The notes below the pieces were generated by a model. The model had not been told where the DNA came from, made no database searches, and saw nothing but the letters and a program-made list of their open reading frames with translations. The translations under genes were made by a program, and so were the position numbers. Below are positions 7,971 through 18,018 of a stretch of 64,000 nt of DNA, in pieces. The DNA lies in NCBI RefSeq assembly GCF_022803015.1, contig NZ_JAFKON010000001.1:186001-250000 (forward strand), in the 5' to 3' direction. Numbering within the stretch: position 1 is the stretch's first letter; each line of letters starts with the position of its first letter. This stretch comes from Arthrobacter humicola. GTDB lineage: Bacteria; Actinomycetota; Actinomycetes; Actinomycetales; Micrococcaceae.

Positions 7971-10589
7971 CTACGCCTGGACGGGCGGCTCGGCCGGTGC
8001 CAGCACGACGTCGCTGACGGCCAGTTCACCCTCGCCGGCGACGAGCGCCAGTTCACGGGCGTTGGCCGCGGCCTTGAGGTCGGCGAGGCCGGCCTTGAGC
8101 TGGGTCGTGAGGGACTCCGAGGCGGTGATCGTCGCGGACAGCACCTCGGTGCGCTGCTTGACTTTGGCCTCGGACTTGGCCTTGCGGATGCCGCTGAGCG
8201 CGGTGCCCACCGTGGCCAGGAGGGTCGTGTCGCCGTCGACGGCGATGGCGGAGGGCCACTGGGCGCGGTGCACGGAACCGGTGCGCCACCAGCTCCAGAC
8301 TTCCTCCGTGGCGAACGGCAGGAACGGCGCGAAGAGCCGCAGGAGGGTGTCCAGGCTCGTCGCGAGGGCGGCCAGCACGGATGCCTGCTGCTCCTCGCCG
8401 GCGGCACCGTAGGCACGGTCCTTGATGAGCTCCACGTAGTCGTCGGTGAAGTTCCAGAAGAAGCTCTCGGTGATCTGCAGCGCCCGGGCGTAGTCGTAGC
8501 CCTCGAATGCCTTGGTCGACTGTTCGACGACGTCGGCGAGCTGGGCCAGGACGGCCCGGTCCAGCGGGTTGCTCAGCACGGACAGGTCGCCGGAGACGAC
8601 CGAGTCCTCGGTGGCGCCCAGGTTCAGGACGAACTTGGAGGCGTTGAGCAGCTTGATGGCCAGGCGGCGGCCGATCTTCATCTGCGCGATCTCGTAGGCG
8701 GTGTCCGCGCCGAGCTTGGCCGAGGCAGCCCAGTAGCGCACCGCGTCGGAGCCGTACTCCTCCAGCACATCCGTGGGCACAATGACGTTGCCCTTGGACT
8801 TGGACATCTTCTTCCGGTCCGGGTCCAGGATCCAGCCGGAGATGGCTGCATGCTTCCACGGTGCGGTCTTCTGCAGCGCGTCGGCGCGGACGGCGGAGGA
8901 GAACAGCCAGGTCCGGATGATGTCATGGCCCTGCGGTCGCACGTCGAAGGGGTAGACCTTGGCGAAGAGCGCCTCGTCGGTGCTCCAGCCGCCCACAATC
9001 TGGGGGGTCAGGGAGGACGTGGCCCAGGTGTCGAGGACGTCCGCGTCCCCGGTGAAACCGCCGGGCACGTCGCGCTGGGCTTCCTCGTAGCCGGGGGCCG
9101 CATCCGCCGCTGGGTCCACGGGCAGCTGCGCGTCCGACGGGACGATCGGCGCGTCGTATTCGGGGTTGCCGTCGGCATCCAGGGGGTACCAGACCGGTAC
9201 CGGCACGCCGAAGAAGCGCTGGCGGGACACGAGCCAGTCGCCGTTGAGCCCCGAAATCCAGTTCTCGTAGCGCGAGCGCATGAACGCCGGGTGGAACTCA
9301 ATCTCGTTGCCGCGGCCGATCAGCCGTTCGCGCCGGTCCTCGTCGCGGCCGCCGTTGCGGATGTACCACTGGCGCGAGGTAACGACCTCGAGCGGCTTGT
9401 CCCCCTTTTCGAAGAAGTTCACCGGGTGCATGATCTTCTTGGGCTCGCCGTCGAGCAGCTCCGCGCCGGCCAGGAGCTCCACCACGGACTCCTTGGCGCT
9501 GAATACCGTCTTGCCGGAGATGGCCGCGAAGTTGGCGCGGCCTTCTTCGGTGGTGATCCACTCCGGGGTCTCGCCGATGATGCGGCCGTCGCGGCCCACG
9601 ATCGCGCGGGTGGGCAGCTGCAGCTCGCGCCACCAGGTGACGTCGGTGAGGTCGCCGAAGGTGCAGACCATGGCGACGCCGGAGCCCTTGTCCGCCTTGG
9701 CCAGCGGGTGGGCCTTGACCTCTACCTCGACACCGAACAGGGGAGAGGTGACCTTCTTGCCGAACAGCGCCTTGTAGCGCTCGTCGTCGGGGTTCGCCAC
9801 GAGCGCGGCGCAGGCGGCCAGCAGCTCGGGGCGGGTGGTCTCGATGAAGATCTTTTCGCCGTCTTCGGTGAAGAAGGGGTAGCGGTAGTAGGCGCCAGCG
9901 ACCTCGCGGTCTTCGAGCTCGGCCTGGGCCACGGCGGTGCGGAACGTGACATCCCACAGGGTGGGGGCCTCGGCCATGTACGCGTCGCCTGCTGCCAGGT
10001 TGGCCAGGAAGGCCCGCTGCGAGATGGCGCGGGACTTGTCATCGATCGTCCGGTAGGTCAGGTCCCAGTCCACGGACAGGCCCAGGGTCTGGAAGAGGTG
10101 CTCGAAGACCTTCTCGTCCTCGACCGCGAGCTCCTCGCACAGCTCGATGAAATTCTTGCGGGAGATGACGTCAAAGTCGCGCTGGTTCTTGGCGGGCTCG
10201 GCCGGGGGACGGTAGCCGGCATCGTAGGTAATCGCGGGATCGCAGCGCACGCCGTAGTAGTTCTGCACGCGGCGCTCGGTGGGCAGGCCGTTGTCGTCCC
10301 ATCCCATGGGGTAGAAGACGTTCTTGCCGGTCATACGCTGGTAGCGCGCCAGGACGTCGGTCTGCGTGTAGGAGAACATGTGTCCGACGTGGAGGGATCC
10401 CGACGCCGTGGGCGGGGGAGTGTCGATCGAGTAGACCTGCTCCCGGGTGGTGTCCGGGTTGAACTTGTAGGTCCCTTCGTCAAGCCAGCGCCGCGTGAGC
10501 GCTTCTTCCAGCCCCTCCAGGGCGGGCTTGTCCGGAACGTTGATGGGGGCGGTGGTGGGCGTGTCTGTACCCTGATTGTCTTCAGCCAT
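7971..10589 (-). CDS. valS: Valine--tRNA ligase
   Basis: Class I aminoacyl-tRNA synthetase that charges tRNA-Val and edits mischarged threonine. Seen: 872 residues; HIGH motif as HVGH at 67-70; the large CP1 editing insertion between; KMSKS motif as KKMSKSKGN near 593; the anticodon-binding domain; and a C-terminal helical arm ending in a short Ala/Glu-rich tail. Length is typical for this group. ATG start. Divergent from the DUF488 gene, with about 105 bp between the starts. No T-box was recognised in that short upstream region. Confidence 0.97.
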   Translation of the reverse strand: MAEDNQGTDTPTTAPINVPDKPALEGLEEALTRRWLDEGTYKFNPDTTREQVYSIDTPPPTASGSLHVGHMFSYTQTDVLARYQRMTGKNVFYPMGWDDNGLPTERRVQNYYGVRCDPAITYDAGYRPPAEPAKNQRDFDVISRKNFIELCEELAVEDEKVFEHLFQTLGLSVDWDLTYRTIDDKSRAISQRAFLANLAAGDAYMAEAPTLWDVTFRTAVAQAELEDREVAGAYYRYPFFTEDGEKIFIETTRPELLAACAALVANPDDERYKALFGKKVTSPLFGVEVEVKAHPLAKADKGSGVAMVCTFGDLTDVTWWRELQLPTRAIVGRDGRIIGETPEWITTEEGRANFAAISGKTVFSAKESVVELLAGAELLDGEPKKIMHPVNFFEKGDKPLEVVTSRQWYIRNGGRDEDRRERLIGRGNEIEFHPAFMRSRYENWISGLNGDWLVSRQRFFGVPVPVWYPLDADGNPEYDAPIVPSDAQLPVDPAADAAPGYEEAQRDVPGGFTGDADVLDTWATSSLTPQIVGGWSTDEALFAKVYPFDVRPQGHDIIRTWLFSSAVRADALQKTAPWKHAAISGWILDPDRKKMSKSKGNVIVPTDVLEEYGSDAVRYWAASAKLGADTAYEIAQMKIGRRLAIKLLNASKFVLNLGATEDSVVSGDLSVLSNPLDRAVLAQLADVVEQSTKAFEGYDYARALQITESFFWNFTDDYVELIKDRAYGAAGEEQQASVLAALATSLDTLLRLFAPFLPFATEEVWSWWRTGSVHRAQWPSAIAVDGDTTLLATVGTALSGIRKAKSEAKVKQRTEVLSATITASESLTTQLKAGLADLKAAANARELALVAGEGELAVSDVVLAPAEPPVQA

Positions 10590-10695
10590 GGGCCAATTCT
10601 TCCACTAACTCCCATTCCCTGATGTACGGGATGCGGCCGGCGGCGGGTTCGCCGGGTGTGGGAGCCGCCCAAGTAACGTGAAGTAGCATGCGCAG

Positions 10696-11085
10696 ATGGG
10701 CAATTCTCAGCGCAATTCTGCCGGAACCTTTGCGGTCAAACGCATCTATGAGGACCCTTCCGACGACGACGGCTGCCGGGTCCTGGTGGACCGGCTCTGG
10801 CCGCGCGGAGTCAGCAAGGAACGGGCCCAACTGGAGCTCTGGCTCAAGGACGTGGCGCCCTCCCCGCCGCTGCGCAAGGAATTCGGCCATATGCAGGAAC
10901 GGTTCGCGGACTTCCGGGCGGCCTACGAAGCCGAGCTCGAGGGCAACCCGGCCGTGCAGACACTCCGGGACCTCGCGGCGGAGCACGGGAAAGTGACGCT
11001 GCTCTTCGGCGCCCGGGACCCGGAGACCAACCATGCCCGGGTGCTGCAGGAGTTCCTCGAGCGGGGCAGCAACAGCAGGAAATGA
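10696..11085 (+). CDS. DUF488 family protein (YeaO-like)
   Basis: 129 residues. The core FAVKRIYEDPSDDDGCRVLVDRLWPRGVSKE is the hallmark of the DUF488/YeaO family (KRIYE and LVDRLWPRG). The C-terminal half carries LLFGARDPETNHA, also conserved in the family (LLYSAKDxxxNHA). Function is not established. No signal peptide. Followed after 27 bp by an SDR gene, so the two may be co-transcribed. Confidence 0.85.
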   Translation: MGNSQRNSAGTFAVKRIYEDPSDDDGCRVLVDRLWPRGVSKERAQLELWLKDVAPSPPLRKEFGHMQERFADFRAAYEAELEGNPAVQTLRDLAAEHGKVTLLFGARDPETNHARVLQEFLERGSNSRK

Positions 11086-11112
11086 GCCCGGCATTGCCGT
11101 TACTGTGGTGCC

Positions 11113-11904
11113 ATGACTGAGGGAATCGACAACAACACACAAGAATTCACTGCAGCAGGAGCCAAAGCAGCAGTAGTCACCGGCGCCAGCACCGGAATCG
11201 GCGAGGCCACCGTGCGTGCGCTCCGCAAGGAAGGCTGGACCGTGTTCGCCGTCGCCCGCCGTGCCGACCGGCTCGAAGCGCTCGCCGCCGAAACCGGCGC
11301 CGTCGCCCTTCCCGCCGATGTGACCGATGAAGCCGATGTGGCCCGGCTGCTCGATGAGGTGACCCGCGCCGGCGGCATCGACACGCTGATCAACATCGCC
11401 GGTGGTGCCCGCGGCGCCGACAAGGTCGCCGGGGCCAAGACCGAGGACTGGGAATGGATGTTCCAGGTCAACGTGCTGGGCAGCATGAAGCTGATCCGCG
11501 CGTTCCTGCCCATGCTGCGTGCCTGCGGCGAGGGCACCGTGCTGAACCTGACCTCCACCGCAGGGCTCTCGGCCTATGAGGGCGGCGGCGGCTACAACGC
11601 GGCCAAGTTCGCCCAGCACGCCCTGACCGGCGCCCTGCGGCTCGAAGAGGCCGAGCACAACCTCCGCGTGATCGAGGTGGCCCCCGGGCTGGTGCAGACC
11701 GAGGAATTCGCCCTGAACCGCCTCGGCGACCAGGACGCGGCGGCCAAGGTGTACCAGGGAGTCGAGAAGCCACTGACCGCCGAGGACGTGGCCGACGTGG
11801 TCCGCTACGCCGTCGTCGCGCCGCACCACATCAACCTGGACCAGATCGTGATCCGCCCGGTGGCGCAGGCGGCCAACTACAAGCTGATCCGCAAGAACCA
11901 GTAG
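11113..11904 (+). CDS. Short-chain dehydrogenase/reductase (SDR) family oxidoreductase
   Basis: NAD(P)-dependent oxidoreductase, 263 residues. Seen: the dinucleotide-binding TGASTGIG motif near residues 23-30; VARRADR after beta-2, with Arg residues suggesting NADP preference; ADVTD; NIAGG where most SDRs have NNAG; the catalytic Ser in LNLTSTAG; and YNAAK (catalytic Tyr and Lys). The C-terminal end AQAANYKLIRKNQ is not informative. The first 15 residues precede the fold. The substrate cannot be told from sequence. Follows DUF488 closely. Confidence 0.88.
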   Translation: MTEGIDNNTQEFTAAGAKAAVVTGASTGIGEATVRALRKEGWTVFAVARRADRLEALAAETGAVALPADVTDEADVARLLDEVTRAGGIDTLINIAGGARGADKVAGAKTEDWEWMFQVNVLGSMKLIRAFLPMLRACGEGTVLNLTSTAGLSAYEGGGGYNAAKFAQHALTGALRLEEAEHNLRVIEVAPGLVQTEEFALNRLGDQDAAAKVYQGVEKPLTAEDVADVVRYAVVAPHHINLDQIVIRPVAQAANYKLIRKNQ

Positions 11905-11933
11905 GGCGGGCCAGGAGCGGGGCCAAGGGCGGG

Positions 11934-11980
11934 GCCAGGGGCCGGGACGTCCGGTGGCGACACCGGACGTTCACCCTGGC
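11934..11980 (+). terminator. Stem-loop between SDR and glycerophosphodiesterase genes
   Basis: Outer arms GCCAGGG/CCCTGGC and a perfect 10-bp inner stem ACGTCCGGTG/CACCGGACGT with a 4-nt loop. No T tract; probably an RNA 3'-end hairpin. Confidence 0.5.
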
Positions 11981-12075
11981 GTGGTGCGGTGGTCAGGCTG
12001 CGCTGGTCCGGAGTTGGCCGTGGCGGGGCAAGGTGGCCCGTGCAACTGCACACCACCAGAGTGGAGAACTTTCCC

Positions 12076-13140
12076 ATGCGAACCCCGACGAAGCTCGGCG
12101 CTGCCGTACTCAGCGCAGCCCTGCTCCTCACCGCCGCCGCCCAGGCAAACGCTGCCCAGGCCCACGCGGCCGACACGAACACCAACGGCCAGGACAACCA
12201 CTTCGATCTCCAGGCCCACCGCGGCGGCATCGGCCTGACTGTCGAGTCAACGCTGGCGTCCTTCGCGAAGGGGATCGAGACCGGCGTCTCCACCCTCGAA
12301 CTTGACCTCCAGATCACCAAAGACGGCCATGAGGTCATCACCCACGACCGCAAGATCAGCGGCCAGAAGTGCCTGGACACGGCTCCTGTCACGCCGAACG
12401 ACCCCCAGTTCCCCTACGTCGGCAAGTACGTCAAGGACCTGACGTTCGCGCAGGTCCGCAGCCTGGACTGCGGCAGCCTCACGCTTCCCCAGTTCCCGGG
12501 CCAGGTGGCCTCGCCGGGCGCCAAGATGCCCACGCTGGCCGAGGTCTTCGCCCTGGCGGACTCCCACCGCGCCAGCCAGGTGAAGTTCAACATCGAAACC
12601 AAGGTCGAGGCAGGCGCGCCCCAGGAAACGGCCCCGCGCGAGCAGTTCGTCGACGTCGCGCTCCGCGAAATCAAGGCCGCCCACATGCAGAGCCGCGTCT
12701 CAATCGAGAGCTTCGACTGGGGCTCGTTGCGCCTGGTCCAGCAGCGCGATCCCCAGATCCGCACCGTGGCCCTGACCAACAAGGACTTCCTCCAGGCAGG
12801 CCAGCCCGGCAAGTCGCCGTGGCTGGGCGGCATCGACGCCGATGACTTCGGCGGTGACCTCGTCGCCGCAGCCTCCTCCCTGGGCTTCGACGCCATCTCT
12901 CCCGTGCACGGCACTCCGCAGGACGGCGCCGTGACGGATCCGGGCTATGTTCCCTACGTCACCGCCGACATGGTCCGCCGTGCCCACGCGGCAGGCATGC
13001 AGGTCATCCCGTGGACCGTTGATGACAAGCCCACCATGCGGGCGCTCATCGGTGCCGGAGTGGACGGGCTGATCACGGATTACCCGGACCGGCTCCGGGA
13101 CGTGATGGCCGAGTCCGGCATGAAACTGCCGCGCAGCTAG
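12076..13140 (+). CDS. Secreted glycerophosphodiester phosphodiesterase
   Basis: Hydrolyses glycerophosphodiesters to glycerol-3-phosphate and an alcohol. Seen: 354 residues; an N-terminal Sec signal peptide (MRTPTKLGAAVLSAALLLTA..., likely cleavage after an AXA site near residue 28-34); GDPD-domain motifs HRGG, TVESTLASF, ELDLQITKDG and VITHD; and later PWTVDD and GVDGLITDYPD. Start choice: the ATG at 12076 is preceded by GGAG and opens the signal peptide; the longer frame from 11989 adds 29 residues of unlikely composition. It is convergent with the EEP gene, and the two stop regions overlap by 4 bp. Confidence 0.92.
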   Translation: MRTPTKLGAAVLSAALLLTAAAQANAAQAHAADTNTNGQDNHFDLQAHRGGIGLTVESTLASFAKGIETGVSTLELDLQITKDGHEVITHDRKISGQKCLDTAPVTPNDPQFPYVGKYVKDLTFAQVRSLDCGSLTLPQFPGQVASPGAKMPTLAEVFALADSHRASQVKFNIETKVEAGAPQETAPREQFVDVALREIKAAHMQSRVSIESFDWGSLRLVQQRDPQIRTVALTNKDFLQAGQPGKSPWLGGIDADDFGGDLVAAASSLGFDAISPVHGTPQDGAVTDPGYVPYVTADMVRRAHAAGMQVIPWTVDDKPTMRALIGAGVDGLITDYPDRLRDVMAESGMKLPRS

Positions 13141-14192
13141 TCCGCCGCGGGGACGGACAGCGTGGCCAGGAGCGCCGCGTGGTCCGACCCGGCCACCGGC
13201 AGCACGGCATAGCCGCTGCTGTGCACCTGCGGGCCGGTCACGATGTGGTCGATGACCACGCCCGGCAACGGGGGACCGGCCATGGGCCAGGTCGGAACCA
13301 GGCGGGCCAGGGCCGCGGCGCCGGCGTCGACGAGAGGGCCGCCCGGCCTGTTCCTGTCCTGGCCCTGAAGCATCTGCCGGAACTCGGCGTGGTCGAGGGT
13401 GGCGTTGAAGTCGCCCAGCAGCAGCATGTTGCCGGGGCGGGCGGCAAGGCGGCCCAGTGCAGCCAATTCACTCCGCCACTGGCTTGCCCGGCCCCACACC
13501 GGAGCCTTGGTGTGCACGTTGGTCACGGTGAGGGGGGCCTGTCGGCCGCCGGCGTCGAGCTCCAGTTGCACCGTGGGCATGTGGAAGGCGGAACCGTCCA
13601 CGGAGTCCACCGGAATGATCGGGCGTGAGGAGTACACGGCGCCGCCGCCCGCGCCGTCCCTCGAGCGGCTGATCCGGTGCGGAAGCAGCGCGCCCAGCCC
13701 TTCCGCATCCAGCCGTCTCTCCAGGGCCGGGGAGAGCTCCTGGACGGCAAGAAGCGCGACGCCGTTTTCGCGTACCAGCCGAACCACCTCCGCGGCATCC
13801 GCCTGGCCCTTCCAGGCGTTGAGGGTCATGACCTTCAGTTCGGCCGACGGCCGCTGTCCCGTGCCCTGTCCGATGGACTCTTCTTGTCCCTGCAAGGGAT
13901 CCGTCTGCCGGGCCAGAAGCCGGTCCGCCACCTGGTCCGGCGGGAACAGCCAGAGCAACTGCAAGGCCAGGAGGGCGCCGGCCGGGAGTGCAAGCCAGGG
14001 ACGGCGCGCCCGCAGCCCCAGCAGGAAGGCCGCGCCGGCGGGAAGCACGAACCAGGGTGTGAAGGCCACGAGTTGGACCACCGGGGCAGGCCACGGCGCC
14101 GGGACCGCCCGGAACACGGACACCACGGCAACGGGCGCGGCGCAAAGGGCAGAGGACACGTGCCACCGGCGGCTGGCGCTGCGGCGCTTCAC
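13137..14192 (-). CDS. Membrane-anchored endonuclease/exonuclease/phosphatase family protein
   Basis: About 351 residues. The N-terminal third holds roughly three hydrophobic segments (around SSALCAAPVAVV, VVQLVAFTPWFVLPAGAAF, LPAGALLALQLLWLF). The C-terminal two thirds is an EEP (DNase I-like) domain with VMTLNAWKG, LLAVQEL, VHTKAPVWG, LLLGDFNAT, IDHI and GSDHAAL, carrying the metal and catalytic residues (Asn, Glu, Asp-Asn, Asp-His). The catalytic domain should lie outside the cytoplasm. The start is uncertain: a GTG giving MKRRSASRRWHV is chosen; no good ribosome site is visible, and a second GTG lies 10 codons on. Substrate may be nucleic acid, phospholipid or inositol phosphate. Confidence 0.8.
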   Translation of the reverse strand: MKRRSASRRWHVSSALCAAPVAVVSVFRAVPAPWPAPVVQLVAFTPWFVLPAGAAFLLGLRARRPWLALPAGALLALQLLWLFPPDQVADRLLARQTDPLQGQEESIGQGTGQRPSAELKVMTLNAWKGQADAAEVVRLVRENGVALLAVQELSPALERRLDAEGLGALLPHRISRSRDGAGGGAVYSSRPIIPVDSVDGSAFHMPTVQLELDAGGRQAPLTVTNVHTKAPVWGRASQWRSELAALGRLAARPGNMLLLGDFNATLDHAEFRQMLQGQDRNRPGGPLVDAGAAALARLVPTWPMAGPPLPGVVIDHIVTGPQVHSSGYAVLPVAGSDHAALLATLSVPAAD

Positions 14193-14354
14193 GGGTAGGC
14201 CCGGGGCGGCCGGTGGACGGTCATGGCATGAGTCTATGCAGTCGGACCGCCGGCGTCGCCCCCTGACAGCGGAGTTTGCCACCGGGAAACGCAGTGGCAC
14301 TGCCCGTCGCTGCAGCGGGGCAGTGAAACGCACTATTTTCTCCGGTACCATCGA

Positions 14355-14637
14355 CGTAGCAGCTTTGACCCGGCCATCACCGGTGAGCTTCCGGAAGAAC
14401 ACCCTCGTGTGAGGTGGAGACTTAGTCGCCACGGTGCGTGCGCGGGCCAGTAGAACCGGACGGGTAAGCCCGTCACAGCAGTAATGAGCGGCCGACGCCG
14501 GTGCAGCACCCTTCGCGAAGGGGAGCGGACCGGCGGCGGTAAGTGAGGTGGTACCGCGGTCCGTGGTGTCGGAAGACAACAGGGCCGTCCTCGCATCCTG
14601 AATGCATGTGTTCACCAGCTCAAACCAGGATGTCGAG
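14355..14637 (+). promoter_or_regulatory. T-box leader (ultra-short stem I, translational type) controlling ileS
   Basis: tRNA-Ile-sensing leader. Seen: the specifier ATC (14376-14378) in the short stem-loop CCGG-CCATCA-CCGG; the T-box motif GAGGTGGTACCGCGG (14545-14559) with TGGT complementary to the tRNA ACCA end. Antisequestrator: GAGG 14545-14548 with CCTC 14589-14592 and GCGG 14556-14559 with CCGT 14585-14588, leaving the 7-nt bulge TGGTACC. Sequestrator: CTCGCATCCTG (14590-14600) pairs with 14626-14637 (one bulge), burying the AGGA ribosome site of ileS. The two structures share 14590-14592, so they exclude each other. There is no T tract, so control is of translation. This layout is known for actinobacterial ileS leaders. 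Confidence 0.9.
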
Positions 14638-17600
14638 ATGACTTATTACCCCAAGGCCTCCGCCTCAGGCGCCGGCTCCACCACCTCTGCGTCAAACGCA
14701 ACTTCCAACACTTCTGCGTCCAACACCTCCGGTGTATCCGCCTCCGTGAAGTTCCCGGAGATCGAAGAGCGCATCCTCAAGTACTGGGACCAGGACGGCA
14801 CCTTCCAGGCGAGCATCGACCAGCGGGATGCTGGACAGGACGGGTCCAACGAGTTCGTTTTCTACGACGGCCCGCCCTTCGCCAACGGCCTGCCGCACTA
14901 CGGCCACCTCCTGACCGGCTACGCCAAAGACCTCGTGGGCCGCTACCAGACCCAGCGCGGCCGCCGCGTGGAGCGCCGCTTCGGCTGGGACACCCACGGC
15001 CTGCCCGCCGAGCTGGAAGCCATGAAGCAGCTGGGCATGACGGACAAGACCCAGATCGAGGCCATGGGCATCGACAAGTTCAACGACGCCTGCCGCGCCT
15101 CCGTCATGAAGTACGCCGACGAATGGAAGAGCTACGTCACCCGCCAGGCGCGCTGGGTGGACTTCGAAAACGACTACAAGACGCTCAACGTCGAGTACAT
15201 GGAGTCCGTGCTCTGGGCCTTCAAGCAGCTGCACGAAAAGGGCCTGACCTATAACGGCTACCGCGTCCTGCCGTACTGCTGGAAGGACGAGACGCCGCTG
15301 TCCAACCATGAGCTGCGCATGGACGACGACGTCTACAAGAACCGCCAGGACCAGACCGTCACGGTCACGTTCCCCATCACGGCAGGGGACTCGGAGCTGT
15401 CCAGGCAGCTCGCCGGGGTAAAGGCACTTGCCTGGACCACCACGCCCTGGACGCTGCCCACCAACCTGGCGCTCGCCGTCGGGCCCGACATCAGCTACGT
15501 GGTCCTGCCGGCCGGCCCGCACGGGATCAAGGCCGCCGCGGCCGACGCCCCCGTCACGGGCAGCTTCCTGCTCGCCGCGGACCTCCTGGCCGCCTACGCC
15601 AAGGACCTCGGCTACGGCGACGGGGCCGAGGGCGCCGCCGCCGCGGAGGCCGCCATCACCTCCCGCCACACCGGCGCCGAGCTCAACGGCTTGAGCTATG
15701 AGCCGCTTTGGGACTATTTCCACGACGCCGAAAAGTACGGCACCGAGAACGCCTGGCGCTTCCTCGTGGCCGACTACGTCACCACCACCGACGGCACCGG
15801 CATCGTCCACCAGGCCCCCGCCTACGGCGAAGACGACCAGAAGATCTGTGAAGAGGCCGGCATCCCCGTGGTCCTCTCGGTCGACGAAGGCGCAAAGTTC
15901 CTGCCGCTCTTCGGCCACGGCGACCTCGCCGAAATCGCCGGGCTGCAGGTGTTCGAGGCCAACAAGCCCATCACCCAGGTGCTCCGCGCCCAAGGCCGCC
16001 TGGTCCGCCAGGCCAGCTACGAGCACAGCTACCCGCACTGCTGGCGCTGCCGCAACCCGTTGATCTACCGCGCCGTGTCCTCCTGGTACGTCGAGGTCAC
16101 CAAGTTCAAGGACCGCATGTCCGAGCTCAACCAGGACATCAACTGGATCCCGGGCAACGTCAAGGACGGCCAGTTCGGCAAATGGCTCGCCAACGCCCGC
16201 GACTGGTCCATCAGCCGCAACCGCTACTGGGGCAGCCCCATCCCCGTCTGGCAGTCCACCGACCCGGACTACCCGCGCACCGACGTCTACGGCTCCCTCG
16301 CCGAGATCGAGGCCGACTTCGGCCGCCTGCCGTTGAACAAGGCCGGCCAGGTGGACCTGCACCGGCCGTTCATCGACGAGCTCACCCGCCCGAATCCGGA
16401 TGACCCGCGCACCCCGGAAGAGGGCCAGTCCGTCATGCGCCGCGTCGAGGACGTCCTGGACGTCTGGTTCGATTCCGGTTCCATGCCCTACGGCCAGGTC
16501 CACTACCCGTTCCAGAATGAGGAATGGTTCGACACCCACAACCCGGCGGACTTCATCGTCGAGTACATCGGCCAGACCCGCGGCTGGTTCTACATGCTGC
16601 ACATCCTTTCCACCGCGCTGTTCGACCGTCCGGCCTTCCGGAACGTCATCAGCCACGGCATCGTGTTGGGTTCGGACGGGCAGAAGATGTCCAAGAGCCT
16701 GCGCAACTACCCGGACGTCTCCGAGGTCCTGGACCGCGACGGCTCCGACGCCATGCGCTGGTTCCTGATGTCCAGCCCGATCCTGCGCGGCGGCAACCTC
16801 GTGGTCACCGAGCAGGGGATCCGCGACGGCGTCCGCCAGGTCATCCTGCCGCTGTGGAACGTGTACAGCTTCTTCACGCTGTACACGAACGCCGCTAACG
16901 CTGCAGCAGGACAAGCGTCGGGCTACGACGCGAAGCTCCGCTACGACGGCTACGCCGACACCCTGGACCAGTACCTCATGGCCAACACCGGGGACCTGGT
17001 CCGGAACATGACCGCCCAGCTGGACAGCTACGACATCTCCGGCGCCTGCGACGAGCTGCGCAGCTACCTGGACATGCTCACGAACTGGTACGTCCGCCGC
17101 AGCCGCCAGCGCTTCTTCGACGAGAGTGTGGACGCCTTCGACGCGCTCTACACCGCGCTGGAGACGGTCACCCGCGTGGCCGCCTCCCTGCTGCCGCTGA
17201 TCTCCGAGGAGATATGGCGTGGCCTCACCGGCGGGCGTTCCGTGCACCTGGCCGACTGGCCGGATGCCGGACTGTTCCCTGCCAACCCGGGCCTGGTCGA
17301 GGCGATGGACCGGGTGCAGCAGATCTGCTCCACCGGCTCCTCGCTGCGCAAGGCCGCGAACCTGCGCGTGCGCCTGCCGCTGCAGGAACTCACGGTCGTG
17401 GCACCGGGCGCGGACGCGCTGGGCGGCTTCGCCGCCGTCGTCGCCGATGAACTGAACCTGCGCTCGGTCCGCCTGCTGGACGCCGAGAACGCCTCCCCGG
17501 AGGAGTTCGGCATCGAGCAGAAGCTCGTGGTCAATGCCCGGGCCGCCGGCCCGCGCCTGGGCAAGAACGTCCAGCAGGCCATCAAGGGCTCCAAGTCCGG

Positions 17601-18015
17601 CGACTGGTCGGTCAGCGACGCCGGGGTGGTCACCGCCGGCGGCCTCGACCTCGAACCGCAGGAGTACACCCTGGAAACCGTCGTGGCCGAGGCCGCGGAA
17701 GGCGAAGGATCCCGCGCAGCGGCGGTCCTGCCCGGCGGCGGGTTCGTGGTGCTCAACACCGAGGTCACCCCGGAGCTGGAAGCCGAGGGCATGGCCCGTG
17801 ACATGGTCCGCGCCATCCAGCAGGCCCGCAAGGACGCCGGACTCAATGTCAGCGACCGGATCAGCACGTCCGTCACGGCGAAGCAGGACGTCGTCGAGGC
17901 GCTGCTGGCCAACGCGGAGCTGGTCAAGACTGAAACCCTGACCGTCGAGCTGGAAACCCTGGCGGCCGACATCAAGGACCCACAGGTCAGCGTTGCCAAG
18001 AAAGTTGGAGCCTAA
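14638..18015 (+). CDS. ileS: Isoleucine--tRNA ligase
   Basis: Class I aminoacyl-tRNA synthetase. Seen: 1125 residues; HIGH motif HYGH at 87-90; KMSKS motif at 683-687 (QKMSKSLRN); the editing domain between; WCWR-type CWRC (HCWRCRNPL) in the catalytic region; and an anticodon-binding domain with a C-terminal extension of the long (eukaryote-like) IleS type, which is often linked to mupirocin resistance. The first 40 residues are Ser/Thr/Ala-rich and variable. Start choice: ATG 14638 has AGGA 7 nt upstream, inside the T-box sequestrator; ATG 14602 lies within the leader structure and lacks a ribosome site. folC starts 4 nt after the stop. Confidence 0.97.
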   Translation: MTYYPKASASGAGSTTSASNATSNTSASNTSGVSASVKFPEIEERILKYWDQDGTFQASIDQRDAGQDGSNEFVFYDGPPFANGLPHYGHLLTGYAKDLVGRYQTQRGRRVERRFGWDTHGLPAELEAMKQLGMTDKTQIEAMGIDKFNDACRASVMKYADEWKSYVTRQARWVDFENDYKTLNVEYMESVLWAFKQLHEKGLTYNGYRVLPYCWKDETPLSNHELRMDDDVYKNRQDQTVTVTFPITAGDSELSRQLAGVKALAWTTTPWTLPTNLALAVGPDISYVVLPAGPHGIKAAAADAPVTGSFLLAADLLAAYAKDLGYGDGAEGAAAAEAAITSRHTGAELNGLSYEPLWDYFHDAEKYGTENAWRFLVADYVTTTDGTGIVHQAPAYGEDDQKICEEAGIPVVLSVDEGAKFLPLFGHGDLAEIAGLQVFEANKPITQVLRAQGRLVRQASYEHSYPHCWRCRNPLIYRAVSSWYVEVTKFKDRMSELNQDINWIPGNVKDGQFGKWLANARDWSISRNRYWGSPIPVWQSTDPDYPRTDVYGSLAEIEADFGRLPLNKAGQVDLHRPFIDELTRPNPDDPRTPEEGQSVMRRVEDVLDVWFDSGSMPYGQVHYPFQNEEWFDTHNPADFIVEYIGQTRGWFYMLHILSTALFDRPAFRNVISHGIVLGSDGQKMSKSLRNYPDVSEVLDRDGSDAMRWFLMSSPILRGGNLVVTEQGIRDGVRQVILPLWNVYSFFTLYTNAANAAAGQASGYDAKLRYDGYADTLDQYLMANTGDLVRNMTAQLDSYDISGACDELRSYLDMLTNWYVRRSRQRFFDESVDAFDALYTALETVTRVAASLLPLISEEIWRGLTGGRSVHLADWPDAGLFPANPGLVEAMDRVQQICSTGSSLRKAANLRVRLPLQELTVVAPGADALGGFAAVVADELNLRSVRLLDAENASPEEFGIEQKLVVNARAAGPRLGKNVQQAIKGSKSGDWSVSDAGVVTAGGLDLEPQEYTLETVVAEAAEGEGSRAAAVLPGGGFVVLNTEVTPELEAEGMARDMVRAIQQARKDAGLNVSDRISTSVTAKQDVVEALLANAELVKTETLTVELETLAADIKDPQVSVAKKVGA

Positions 18016-18018
18016 ACC

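Noticed and set aside
8268..10622. Plus-strand frame of 784 codons
   Set aside because: Shadow of valS, whose HVGH and KMSKS motifs are intact on the minus strand.
14602..14640. ileS start at ATG 14602
   Set aside because: Lies inside the T-box expression platform without a ribosome site; 14638 has AGGA at good spacing.
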